Below are positions 23,700-35,131 of a stretch of 64,000 bases of DNA, piece by piece. Position 1 is the stretch's first letter. Every line of letters begins with the position of its first letter. Below the pieces are notes generated by a model. It worked only from the letters and a program-made list of their open reading frames with translations. It made no database searches and had not been told where the DNA came from. A program made the translations under genes and the position numbers. This stretch comes from Nymphaea colorata. Lineage: Eukaryota; Streptophyta; Magnoliopsida; Nymphaeales; Nymphaeaceae. The DNA is taken from the NCBI RefSeq assembly GCF_008831285.2, contig NC_045139.1:23664412-23728411 (forward strand), read 5' to 3'.

Positions 23700-24990
23700 C
23701 CGACGCCTCGGGAGATGGATCCCCCGGTGATTTCTTCGCGTTGAAAATTTTACATTAAAAGCAACCAGCTTTTTGTCAAATCACAATGACGACTCAATCT
23801 TTAAATATATTCACTCAGCTTGCTAAAGCGGTAAATTTTTTTTACAAAGGACGGGGTTTTATTGTTTTCCAGATTCACTAATTACCATTTTACCCAACGT
23901 GTTATATTCGATCCACTAAGGAATGTAAATCCATAGATAAGATATGATCAGTTTTAGCTTCAAATCCAGTAGTCAAAGCTGATAAAAATATAATTTATAT
24001 ACCAATCAAATTCATTTGCATAATGCAATAAAAATCCCACTCTATTACGGATAAATGTCAAAACTTATCTCACCTGGCGCTGGATTTAGTTTCAAAAGAA
24101 TAGTATCAAGTACAAGAAAACGGACTAACCAAACTTAATTAGGTTTGTATATCCATACAAGAATGAATAATATTAAACAATATATTATTAAAAAAAAAAC
24201 TTGTGAATTTTCGAGTGGCATAACATAGCTTGTCCATTTAAATGGTGTGTTGAAAAGATATCTTTAGTTTGATTTTTGTGGGTGCTATTCATATAGACTA
24301 CAAACAATAGCATTTGCAAAAGTGTAACATAGAACCACTTAGGTTTCGACACAGCTTTGAACTCTGATCAAAAGAAAAAGGAGGAGACACTTTAGCGTCT
24401 TCAGAAGGGTGCGAGGTGAGATTCTCTCCCACTCACCTGAAACAAAGCCTTTGAGTTGTTCCACCAGTAGTAAACTCTAAAACTAAGTCCTTTTACATTG
24501 TTGTAAAGCATATTATGAAGATGGTTTGCTTAGGCATGGGGACATTATGTAAGATAAGGCATGGAGGTGAATTAATTTCAACTTATGGTACACTTAATAA
24601 TTTCCCTGCAGCTATTTTTCTTCTCAACTCATTAATGTTGTTGATATTTTTCTTGCTCGTATCAAGAAAACCCAATGCAAACACCTGATGAGAATACCAA
24701 CTACAATTAATGCAAAGAGGAAGAGAGGAAAGAAGAAAGCATTGATGAAGTTAAGAGTGTTTCCTTGTCACAATTGTTGTGCTATCACAACTACTTGATA
24801 TAGAGAGGTGATTGGTTTCTTGTTTTCTCTATGGGAATACCGGAAAATCGTATTCCGAGAAACTTTGTCATCCTGTTAGTGACCTAAACCTTCAATATTT
24901 CAACTCTTGGAGCTTATGTCTGCTTTAGTTTGTATAGAATATTGATAGCCAAAGGAGTCGAACTAGTTAGTTGCAGAGCAGGTTGTATTA
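23700..24990. other. Upstream region of the GASA gene and AT-rich sequence
   Basis: No gene recognised on either strand. The first few hundred bases are the presumed promoter region of the GASA gene; I see no clear operator-like motif. Confidence 0.5.
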
Positions 24991-25195
24991 GAGATGGAGC
25001 TAGGAATTTTTTATGAGGGGGACAAATTTTATAGGTTCAAAATTTTAACAAGAGCATAAATATCATTTTTTAAAATTTTTATATAGAATAAATATTTTTT
25101 AAATTTATATGTAAATTTTAAAAAAAATGAAGAGGGGGTTTGGGGGGCTAGTGCCCCTACGGCTCCCCACCCCTTAGATCCGCCCTTGGGTTATA
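24991..25195 (+). mobile_element. Short GGCTC-ended repeat, copy 3
   Basis: Starts AGATGGAGCTAGGAATTTTT, body includes 'ttatatagaataaatattttt', ends CTACGGCTCCCCACCCC. Same layout as the copies at 29361 and 32887. Confidence 0.6.
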
Positions 25196-26339
25196 TGTAT
25201 GGCCCAAAACATGTTGTGGGTTAAAAATTACCATCATGCATATGCTCGCTAAATGGAAGACCCCTGTTTATAAAGGCAAAAGTGATATGAGTAAAAAAAA
25301 GAGAAAACATCTCTATACAATAACAAAAAATGCCCTCAAATTATAATGCGTGACCACTGTTTTCTGAGTTATGGGGCATAACACGAAAATCAACCTCTAG
25401 TTAATAGTTTGTTACTAGTTTGATACCAGTCACCAACCCAACCAACTACTACAAATCAAATGAAATTAAAACATTATAAAATTGTGCATTTTTTTAATAC
25501 TGAAAAAGCTGCCTCTTTGTAATTTCTTTTACTGGTTGCACTGGGTGCCAATTCCGAGGAAAATATTGGGCCTTTTGAACAAATTGATGTTTTACTTGTC
25601 CCCTTTTTTCGGAAGATGAAAGGGAAAAAAGGGTAACACTGCAATTTGGTGGGCATTCTCCTTTAGTGGAAACTGAAACTGCAGGGGGAACCCTAACAAC
25701 CGGACCTTTCCGGACAATATGACGACAAAATAGGGGCTGCCAGTGAAAGAGTTAGGTTCATCCCTCTATCACTGCAGTAGTAAAAAATGGCATGCTTATC
25801 ATTTCAGAAACACTATGCATTTTCTTTTAATATTTATTTAGGAACCTTTAATTTCATACACTTATACTTAAAAAAGATTTAAATATATTTTAACTTGGGT
25901 ATCTGTTTGTCATAGTCTCCATTTGCAACTTAGATGACAGAATTATGGATTTGAACATCAAACCTTTTCCCTCTCGAGTGATATGTTTAGATCTACTATG
26001 CAAACACAAAGCAAGATGGATAAAGCTTTGCATCGCTGCACTCTATGGCTCTGTCTATAGTTAAGGATGTCAATAAATCCAATTTAAATCTGATATATGG
26101 ATCGAGTCACATAAAATAAACAAAAAAGATATGAAAAAAATTCAAACTAGATTTGAATGTAAGAAATTACTAAGTAAATACCGGCCAGATTCAGATTTCA
26201 CCAAGAAATAGTCTTAAAATAAATATCCTAAAATATGGTTTCGATTAGTTAGTCTAAATATTATATTAGGATTAGGAATTTGTTCACCCGAATTCGCATT
26301 ATGAATTCGAAACTAGATATTGGAATGAAACGGCCATGA
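25196..26339. other. Non-coding sequence
   Basis: No gene, RNA or named repeat recognised. Confidence 0.5.
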
Positions 26340-26760
26340 TAAGTCATGATCCCGACTCCAATCCGATTGGCGCTGCGCGTTGGAAGACAGCCTGCCCGCG
26401 ATCGCCGCTTGCTCTCACGTGCGAGGACGGTGAGCTCAGGGGCGTTTAGCACGTGGGTCGCCGCGTCTGTTGTCGTGCAGGTAGATTTCAGGGAAGAACG
26501 CAGCCGCGGGGCCCGCAATGAATTGACAGCGGGGTTTAAGTAAAAAAAGAAAAGCCAGCTGTAGTGGGTCCCACATGCCAACTGTCTGCATTTCACCTGA
26601 CAGCTGTGCGTGTTTTCTTTGGGTCCCGTCCTTCCCTAGTTGCGAGATTTGTTGGTTCGGGTAGAGGGGTAGGTAGGTCCCGGCATGCACCACACTGGGT
26701 GGTGGTAGGACCGCTTAAGGACGGTCTATTTTTAAGAGAGTTGAGGTTAATCCCCATGGT
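26340..26760. other. GC-rich island with two ACGTG cores
   Basis: This ~420-bp stretch is clearly more GC-rich than its surroundings and contains CTCACGTGCG (about 26413) and AGCACGTGGGTCG (about 26450), both with a CACGTG G-box core. It could be a relict promoter or part of a transposable element. No gene is visible next to it. Confidence 0.35.
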
Positions 26761-28345
26761 CGTTAGTTATTGACATGATTCAGTGCTAGCGTCGCGGCTT
26801 GTCTTCCCTCAGCGTTTTGATAATAGAACATTTTTCATAAAAATAATTTGAACCAAAGCATGTGTTAAATCAAAATAGTTTTTATAAATATATTAAAATA
26901 TTATATTTCACTCAGGCTATGGTTTTTATCATTCACTTAACGATCTGTTTTCTATAATTTATAAATTTATTTATCTTGGTTTAGATGGACAAATCTTCCG
27001 ATCTCTCACAATGTACCATCCAATGCCCTGCTGTTATTGAATGGAACTCAAGAAGGTCAGACAATTTCATTACTCTGTATTTGTTTAGCCGTGTTAAACG
27101 TCAATTAGATTGGCATATTCTTACTTTATTTCTTGAATTTAATGCCATGCCATGTCCATTCCCGAGTTTAATATATATTTGAATGTGATATTTATGAGTG
27201 CTCTTTAAAGATGGCATCAATGCATCTGACTTGCATGAATCTTTTCCTTGTCCATTTTTAATCTTCAAGACGAGTGCCATGCAAGGACAAGAACGACTTA
27301 ATGGACTTGCCATGAGTAAAGGATCATAAAGACTCTCAGCGTAGAGTGTTTTGGGACCCGGATTTAGGTAAGGTTAGTCCATTGCCTTTTTTTTTTTTCT
27401 AGTAATTCAAACCCAACTCCAACCAAGCCTGGGCACTGAGCTCGACTAAATTTTAAAATATATTTTTAATATAAATTAATACATAAATTTTATAATAAAA
27501 TATTATGTATATAAATTAATAAAAAATAAAAATATTGGCTTAGACCAACTCGATCAAATTTAAAAATATATTTTTAATATAAAGTAATATATAAATATAA
27601 TTAATTATAATACATTATTATATATATAAATTAATAAAAAATTTAAAAAAAATTATCAAGCCTGAATCTGGCTTATCGGCCCACCCTGACCAGCCCGACA
27701 ATGAGTCAGATCGGCCTACCGCCCAACCTTAACTCCAACCCTGTTGCTTTGGAAAGACCAATTCTTATTCAAACAAATCGAATACAACTATCTATTAAAC
27801 CCATTCCAAATTAACATTTCGAAAATCCAAAAGCAGTGTTTATTAGACTTTTCTACGTTGTCTTATGAATTTATATATATATATATGAACTATACAATTT
27901 TCGACATTTTATTTAACTTAGAAAAAACCAAACATTATCTCCAAAACAAGAATAGAGAAGGGGCAACTTTCATATTCAAACTTGAAATCAATGTTTAATT
28001 TAAGCTTTTGACATTGACCTTTCATGTGAATAGGAGGAATATTTCATCTTACCACCGGCTAAGAATTGAAGCTCACACACCTCCCCCTCCCCCCAACAAA
28101 GTACGAGACATATGTTAGGTGCCTCAAGGTGGCACTTTCATCTTGATTAAATAGCAAGTCATGCTCCTCCCGTTTGTAACACAGAGAATTGATGCATCAA
28201 ACTCGAAACTGACCAACTATCAATGCCTCTCTTCATTGAGCACTATAATTTATATGAAACTAATGTCACGTTTCGTACGTAGGAAGATGTTTTGTAACCT
28301 CATTTGTGCATCACAACTGGAGAAGAAATATCAGTTTGAATTGTC
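26761..28345. other. AT-rich non-coding sequence
   Basis: Contains a 108-bp tandem duplication (27441-27655) flanked by 'aagcctgggcactgagctcg' and 'gcccaccctgaccagcccga', which may be the ends of an element. No gene recognised. Confidence 0.5.
27441..27655 (+). repeat. Two diverged tandem copies of a ~108-bp AT-rich unit
   Basis: CTCGACTAAATTTTAAAATA at 27441 and CTCGATCAAATTTAAAAATA at 27549 each begin a unit containing 'tttttaatataaa(t/g)taata' and 'atataaattaataaaaaat'. Confidence 0.75.
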
Positions 28346-28520
28346 TAGGGGTAGAGCCAAGGCTTGGCCCCACCTCGATTTTTTTTTTAAATTTACATGT
28401 AAATTTTAAAAACTTTTACTTGTCATATATAAAAATTTTGAAAAATGATATTTCGGCTCATGTCAAAATTTAGAAACTTTAATTCAGCCCCATCATGAAA
28501 ATTTTCGGCTCCGCTCCTGG
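28346..28520 (-). mobile_element. Short GGCTC-ended repeat, copy 4 (inverted)
   Basis: On the minus strand it reads from CCAGGAGCGGAGCCGAAAAT through a body with 'atatgacaagtaaaagtttt' to GGGGCCAAGCC and TCTACCCCT. Same family as 29361-29535, opposite orientation. Confidence 0.6.
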
Positions 28521-28821
28521 AATTATCCTACTAGTTCAAGATTGGGATTAGACTTGATTCTTGGCTAGCCTTTACCCATAACAGTTAGATGATTTATATT
28601 GTAATTCACTTTGTATAAAAAGATGGTTATATGTATATTTTCTGCACGAAGAAATTGTATATACTCCAATATAAGCTTCATGAAGAAAGAATCTCAACTG
28701 AATGCTAAAGAGATGCTTGAACAAGTCCTTAGGGTTGGATTTGTGGGGCTCCATTAACTTGGAAACATGCACTTAAGAAAGCAGAAAACTTAGAAAATTT
28801 TCTTTAATAAGGGTGGGGATC

Positions 28822-29000
28822 ATAGGTAGAGTCATATATGGGCTGGTATGGGCAACCGCCCACACTTGCCCCTCAAGGTTTGTTTATTTTTAAATTAGTA
28901 TCTTTAAATATTTGCCCTGTTATGTATACGAGTACTTCTTCGGATATGAAAGTATGTGAAGATTGACCCCTCTAAGAAATTTTTCTAGCTCCACCATTGG
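28822..29000 (-). repeat. Miniature repeat related to 1880-2035, inverted
   Basis: Contains TGGGCAACCGCCCACACTTG near 28854 and ends TTTTTCTAGCTCCACC. Similarity to the other copies is partial. Confidence 0.4.
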
Positions 29001-29360
29001 TGGGGACACCTCTCACCACATTGGGAGGACTCAAACTGTGCACCAATTGTCTCTCAAGTTGGAAGTTTTACCCTACTAAATTTGAAAGCCAATTTAAGTA
29101 AAGTTAAATTTGTGAAATCCATATCCGAATAAATTTATGAACCAAATTATTTTCTAATCTACCTTCAAATATGATCAAGTACAGTAACTATGTGGTAAAT
29201 AAAATGCACTCCATTTGCACCCTTAGCTGAGTCTTCCAGACTTTTCATGTTATCTTGCATATCCCTAAGATGAAGGCATCGTTTTAGATGGCAGCAACTA
29301 AAGGAGTAAATTACAAACAAACATGATACTTTTATGACAATGCTTTGTGTGTGTGTAGGC

Positions 29361-29535
29361 AGGAGCAGAGCCAGAAATTTTTCATGAGGGGACAAATTAA
29401 GGTTTCTAAATTTTGACAAAGGCCAAAATATCATTTTTAAAAAAATTTATATAGAACAAGTAAAATTTTCTAAAATGTACACGTAAATTTTTAAAAAAGA
29501 TTTTTTTTTGAGGTGGAGCCTTTGGCTCTGCCCCT
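29361..29535 (+). mobile_element. Short GGCTC-ended repeat, copy 5 (best preserved)
   Basis: Ends AGGAGCAGAGCCAGAAAT and TTTGGCTCTGCCCCT are imperfect inverted complements (GCAGAGCC/GGCTCTGC is exact). The 175-bp length and AT-rich body are typical of a MITE. Confidence 0.65.
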
Positions 29536-30169
29536 GTGTGAAGGTTTCTAAAAGGGCCCGTTTTCGGTTTCTCATTTCTATTAGTTCATAACTGATTTTG
29601 CGTCTGGCTTGGTAAAAGACACAGTTGAAGATATGGACTAAATCATAATCATGAGCTAAATATGGGATTCATGTCAAACCAATCAGAAATACATCTATTA
29701 GGATGTATGAAAAGGTTGGATATGGTATATAGGGTTTGCTATCTCCTGGTTTAGCCAGTGGTGGAGCCACAATCTTTTTGGTCATGGGGCAATTGTGTTG
29801 GTGACACAAATTTGGTGTAGACAGTGCATATAATTTTAGACTGGTAGCAATGGATGTTGAGACATTGTAATGCAATTTTTGATGCACTAGCATAGGCAGT
29901 AGCCCACCCCAACCAACAAGTAGCCAAGCTACCAGGTTTATCTAAGGGTGAGCGGGTATTAGGCAGTTGGGGACCTGGTTCGACTCGTTAAAATAATTGG
30001 CCAAGTAAGCTCCCATTGTGTCTCTCTCTCTTGAATTTTTTAACGGTTGCAAAGGGTCATATATATATATATATATTTGTTCATTCATCCATCTAGCTTC
30101 TAATTGCAGAAACTTGATGCAATGCATCAGTTGTGTGTTTTAGAGGGACTGAAGGAATTAAATGTATAT
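29536..30169. other. Non-coding sequence
   Basis: Only a short (AT)n tract at 30061-30076. Nothing else recognised. Confidence 0.5.
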
Positions 30170-30550
30170 AGTGGAGGACAAAAACCAGTCGAGGACAAAA
30201 ACCAGACCCTTTAAATATGATATTTAAAGTGTTTTTTTTTTTTTGGAAATCTAACCTCATCAATATAATCTTAAGAATAGGTTGATGTAAAATATATATT
30301 AAGTTGACCATTTTTTCACGTTTTAATAACGCATTTATCATAAGAAAAAATGAAATGCTTCCATAACATGAGTATTATGATCATAGAAAAATAAACAATC
30401 TTTGTGAAAACAACTTGATTCAATGTATGTTTTATATCAAAATAGTTTTATAAATTTGTTAGGATGTTTATATTTTATTTAAACTAAAAGTTGTCGCAAA
30501 AAATTATGGGTCTGGTTTCTGTCCCTAGCCTATTGATCAAGTTTTTACCA

Positions 30551-30606
<56 letters not shown>

Positions 30607-31003
30607 TATATATGTTATATTATTGGTAGAAACCAGACAATCAGGTCAAGGATGAAAATGACCCTTTAATTTTTGGTTAAAAAATTATTTTACATGAAAT
30701 ATAAGCATCTTAATATATTTATAAAAATTATTTAGATATAAAACATATTTCGATTCAAGTTGTTTTCATAAAAAATGTGGACTTTTTTATTATCAAAATG
30801 GTGATACCATGTGGGCCATTCATTTTTTCTTATGATAAAAACACTTCTAAAGTCTAACAAATGATCAACCTAATTAATGTTTTGCATCAACACATTTTGA
30901 AGATCATACTAATATGGTTAGATTGCAAAAAGGAATATTTTAAATATCAAAATTAAAGGGTATGGTTTTTATTCCAGACCTAAGTATCTAGTTTCCACCA
31001 ATT

Positions 31004-31005
<2 letters not shown>
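30170..31005. repeat. Large inverted repeat (~380-bp arms) around a compound microsatellite
   Basis: The left arm (about 30170-30550) and the reverse complement of the right arm (about 30627-31005) share in the same order: TCTAACC, 'ggttgat', 'tttatcataagaaaaaatga', 'gaaaacaacttga(t)tc', 'atgttttatatc', and 'ctggtttct...accaat'. The arms are diverged. The centre is (CT)n(CA)n(TA)n at 30554-30613, and the right arm also ends against another (CT)n(AT)n at 31004-31055. The pair looks like two head-to-head copies of a dispersed repeat, or one foldback element, whose tips carry the microsatellite. Confidence 0.75.

Positions 31006-31055
<50 letters not shown>
31004..31055. repeat. (CT)n(AT)n compound microsatellite
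   Basis: About 11 CT units followed by about 15 AT units, bordering the inverted repeat. Confidence 0.95.
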
Positions 31056-31058
<3 letters not shown>

Positions 31059-32574
31059 ATAATCAAGCATTATACTTAAATGAAAAGTAGATCCACCAAA
31101 GATCGTCACACAAAGATGGATATAACAGGGTAAAATTCTCGCAAAATGGAGATGCATATACTTGTCCAAGCTATTCTAAAAAAGAGTCGATGCACACTTT
31201 GAGTACTCCATAAAGACAGAAAACTGTTTCTTACTATATCAGTATCTCAGATCTCAGACACCCACCCATATACAGGTCTGTGATAACGACATTCCTCAAA
31301 AAGGCAGGGTGTGGTTCCCCCTTCGTCTACTCTTAAAAAACTTAGAATTATGGGAATATTCAAATTTGGACTAGAGAAAGGTAAGTCAGCCCACTTGCAC
31401 ATGATGAGAAAAATAACATTTCATTGTATTATATGCATCTCTCATATACATACTGACTTGTATACTGGTTAAGATCATACAATGCTTTGTACTTGCAAAA
31501 GAATTATATATATATTGCTGACTATGCCTCAGATCAAATTTAATCTTCACTAGTCTCAACGTATTTAATCCCTTTTCACTAATAACGCTGAATTTGTTAG
31601 ACTGAAATCTCATCTTATGCTTGGTATATTCAATCAACCGATTATTGTAAATATTAGCATCAATGAAGAGACAATTGATCTTTCCCTTCTTCAAGTGTCT
31701 CTTCAATAAAAAAATAACGGTTTTCGTAGACATGCCTCATCCAACCAAATCATTTATGTCACTTCTTCATCTTCTTAAAATACAGTAAGGAGTCATGTGA
31801 GTGTTTATATAAATTGAGATATTTAATCTTCTATCTTTGCGATTCACACAATGAAGGAGTAGGAATCGTTCTTCATTTCTTATTATTGGTCGACTTAAGT
31901 ATCAGTGCAACATAAATCATATGTTTTACGTACTATGTGGCAAAATAACTCATGCCTAAATGAGCATATACAAGGAAATTAAATTCTTTTAGCTCATACA
32001 TCACCAAGAGTTCAATTAATTCTCCCTAAGAAACGACTCGAGATTTCAACGGATTCTCACATTTTCCAAGCGAACCAAAGCCATTATTCTTTCAGCTCTA
32101 CTAAATTCGAGTTCTTGGGTCTGGTTTACCATGTTTACATGATTGGGGTAAAAAATCAGGTTAGTATAGAAATGATGAATTCCCATCCTTAATCTATAAG
32201 GGCAATGTATAGTATTTTGTGATGACAAATTAACTCATCATTCTTCTTATTTGAGTTCTTTAATATCTTCAAAAACTTGTCTCGCTATCCAATAAGTGTT
32301 CCTTAGTTTTCAAAATCTCATATAAGCCCACTCTCATATCGCGCCTGAAGCAATCAGTTCATGTGAGAAATGATAATACTCATATATATGTACAGCGCGC
32401 TTTATACAAGAAAAAAAAAAGTTTATTGATGAAAGTAGTGAAACAGATTTTCCAGTCCTATATATTTTACATGCTTCAAATATAAATGCTTGGACATTGG
32501 CTTTGTGAAAGAACCAAGCACCATCTCATTAATAGGTATAAACTGTAAACACACCATTTCCTTTTGATATAATG
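31056..32574. other. Non-coding AT-rich sequence
   Basis: The 115-codon minus-strand frame at 31386-31733 has no recognisable motif. As this stretch lies just downstream (minus-strand sense) of Copia Pol remains, it may be the 3' part of that element, but no LTR was identified. Confidence 0.45.
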
Positions 32575-33403
32575 TCACATATATATTTTGCACCTGGTAG
32601 CGATGTGTTTGATTTTACTATAAAATTTGAAATTTTTTGCACATGCAATCATAGCTTTAGTATCACAACAGATAGTCATAGGCAGCTTTGCATAAAAAAC
32701 TATTCCTAGATGCTTAATTAATATTCGTGACCAAACACTTTCATGTATTGCCATTGATCTAACTATAAATTCTACTTCCATAATTGACAATGCCACACAT
32801 GTCGATTTCTTGCTATACAAAGATACCAACTCCTCCAATCATGGATTTGTGCTCATGTAGGTCACCACCCTGATCTACAAATGTACAGGCGCTGGGCCAG
32901 AAATTTTTTATGAAGGGGTCCGAATTAAAGTTTTTAAATTTTGACAAGAGCCAAAATACCATTTTTCAAAATTTTTATATAAAACAAGTGAAATTTTCTA
33001 AAACTTACATGTAGTTTCTTTTTAATTTTTTTCTTGAGGTGAGGCCAGGGTCCCTACGGTACCCCCTGGCTCCGCCCCTGCATATGTATATCTCACTCTG
33101 CGAATATCTCTACCATGTAACACAATGTCAAATTGCTTGTCGTCTTTAAGTATCGTAGAGTCCTTTTTATAGCTTTCCAATGCATGTGTTTAGGGTTTGT
33201 CTGATACTGGCTTGATCATCCCAACTACATGATGCATCAAATGGGGTGCATATTATTAAATATATTAGGCTCTCCACAACACTAGAATATGGAACCTTAT
33301 ACCTAAGTTTTATTTCTTCTAGTGCCTTAGGACAACTCAATGCTGAGTTTATCACTTTTAACAATTTAAGTGTCAATGTGCTTGTAGGCGTCCATGCCAA
33401 CAC
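32575..33403 (-). pseudogene. Copia reverse transcriptase/RNase H remnant
   Basis: Minus-strand frame 33403-33167 contains VPYSSVVESLIYLIICT, corresponding to the end of Copia reverse transcriptase (usually IPYASAVGSLMYAM.CTRPD). Frame 32838-32575 contains CVALSIMEVEFI, CCDTKAMIACAKN and KIKHIATR, matching Copia RNase H (ALSTMEAEY, CDNQSAI.LAKNP, KHIDIR). Substitutions in conserved positions and the lack of an upstream integrase show decay. The two parts are separated by an inserted GGCTC-ended miniature repeat at 32887-33079. Confidence 0.8.
32887..33079 (+). mobile_element. Short GGCTC-ended repeat, copy 6, within the Copia remnant
   Basis: Begins GGCGCTGGGCCAGAAATTTT, contains 'atataaaacaagtgaaatttt', ends CCCCCTGGCTCCGCCCCT. 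It interrupts the Copia RT/RNase H frame, so it was inserted after that element. Confidence 0.7.
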
Positions 33404-34210
33404 TACGACAAAGGCACCACTCTCTGTACAAGCTTAAGCAAGCTTTTCTTTGTGCTTTAACATGACTGAGCAATAATATAATTTCTATTATTTGATTCTT
33501 TAACGAATTTTTGAACAGTGCGGACTCAAAGGATGTGAAGGACATGTTCTTTAGATTAACATAGAGTACTGCCAAAGTAAATGATGATAGTGAGGTACGG
33601 AAGAGTCAAGTCTCCTTCCTACTCCTTTCGAAACTTTCCAATGGCAGTGAGATCTAGTCTATCATGGGCATGCATTTTTAGGTGTAACACATACTATGCC
33701 TTATTATTTTTTTGAAAGCACACATAAACAAGTCATATATTCAAAGAAAGGAAAAAGTAGCCACCTCTAAAAATGCTACATCTGATACAGACACACACAC
33801 ACAACTACATGCATACTTTCTGATGAAAGACACATGACGTAGGACCAAGTGGTGTATACAAGGCATCATAAATGAACTCATCATTTGTCTGGTGAAACAA
33901 TACTGACATAAAATATATATGCACCTGCACTTATCCTGGTGTGGATGACTACCTGCACTATTGTTGAGAAAGCAACCGTTTCATAGGTGGCAACTGCCCA
34001 AGTTTCTGTCTTTGCTGCTGTTGTGCTTGTTGCTGGGGTGATGGTGCATTCATCAGGCTTGTTCCCTGTCTTGGTGAGTGATGGCATAAGATAGTGCAGA
34101 TGTGGTTGTGTTGTCAAAGTAAGAAGCTCCAGATGGAGAAGGAACAGGCCTTCCAACAATTTGGGCTCGTGAAGCCTGCAGATAAAGAAAGCTAGTAAAA
34201 TGCAAGTAAC
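33404..34210. other. Non-coding sequence
   Basis: Minus-strand frames at 33366-33575 and 33881-34159 show no clear motif; the first could be a further decayed piece of Copia Pol. Confidence 0.4.
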
Positions 34211-34435
34211 AGGTGGTAGAAGTAGAACTAATAAAACTTGAGCAACTTCATTCCACAGATAAAAAGGATGAAACTACACACACACACACACATATACTGA
34301 GCAACTTCATTCCACAGATAAAAAGGATGAAACTACACACACACACACACAATATATGTGTGTGTGTGTGTGTAGTTTCATCCTTTTTATCTGTGGAATG
34401 AAGTTGCTCAAGTTTTATTAGTTTTACTTCTACCA

Positions 34436-34438
<3 letters not shown>
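34211..34438. repeat. Foldback: two direct and one inverted copy of a ~60-80-bp unit ending in (CA)n
   Basis: The left arm AGGTGGTAGAAGTAGAACTA through 'gatgaaacta(ca)n' (34211-34291) is an almost perfect reverse complement of 34357-34438. A second direct copy of the part from GAGCAACTTCATTCCACAG to (CA)n lies at 34299-34350, 59 bp after the first. The (TG)n/(CA)n tracts lie in the loop region. An (AT)n tract follows directly at 34439-34470. Confidence 0.88.

Positions 34439-34470
<32 letters not shown>
34439..34470. repeat. (AT)n microsatellite
   Basis: About 16 AT units directly next to the foldback. Confidence 0.95.
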
Positions 34471-34472
<2 letters not shown>

Positions 34473-35006
34473 AATCATTATATATATATATAATGATTAG
34501 CCATTCAGGAAAAGGTAGGAAGCTCAACATCTGAGGTATATGTTTTTGAAGTCATTAATATTAAAAGAGCTTTTTCTGTATGCTTTTTATGGAATTTATT
34601 TCTTTTTACAGCTTGCTTTGTGACTTGTAGGTACAAGTAAGACGTGAATTTTTATTGGTGATTGTGTTTAATTTGATTTCAGATTAAGTTCTTATTTATC
34701 AAGATTCATTGTAATCATTTGACTTTATGAGATTAAGGTAGTTATGTTTTTAAGGTGGACTTGTACTCTTGTTTCAAGGTGGAATTTAACTGGTGCAAAA
34801 CCATGTTTGTGCTTGTTGAGTTGATTTACTTTCAGATTCTGCTTCCATGATCCATGACGAGCTTGTGTTTGTTCCTTCCTTCCCCTATCTCTTCAAGTGT
34901 CAGTTTTAATGTTCATTTCATTATTTATTATGCTGGCTGTAAATATGTTTCACATCAAATGTAACCTTGAACTGATCATTTCCTTTGTAATTTTAAATTG
35001 TTGAAG
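34471..35006. other. Non-coding, intron-like sequence before the sirtuin exon
   Basis: T-rich sequence without a gene. It could be captured intron sequence of the sirtuin, as it runs directly into that exon's splice acceptor. Confidence 0.4.
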
Positions 35007-35131
35007 GTTGATTTCTTTGGAGACAACGTTCCGAAGGATAGAGCTGACAAAGCCATGGAAGCTGCAAAAACCTGTGCTTTACTTGTGGTTGAGTCATCTG
35101 TAATGACAGTGTCTGCTTATCAGCTTGTGAG
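35007..35131 (+). pseudogene. SRT2 (fragment): Sirtuin (SRT2/SIRT4-like) exon fragment
   Basis: The exon is bounded by an AAG acceptor and a GAG|GTGGTT donor and encodes VDFFGDNVPKDRADKAMEAA, then TCALLVVESSVMTVSAYQLV. This closely matches plant SRT2, a NAD-dependent mitochondrial deacylase, in the segment FFGDNVPKDRADKAMEAAK...LV.GSS.MT.SA..LVR. The family GSS motif, which helps bind NAD, reads ESS here, and an expected residue pair in the GCDAFLVLG segment is missing. No upstream or downstream sirtuin exons were found nearby, so this is an isolated genomic exon rather than a gene. It is the first of the + strand host-gene fragments. Confidence 0.75.

Noticed and set aside
34213-34436. 62-codon frames on both strands with Thr-His or Val-Cys runs
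   Set aside because: They are translations of (CA)n/(TG)n tracts in the foldback.
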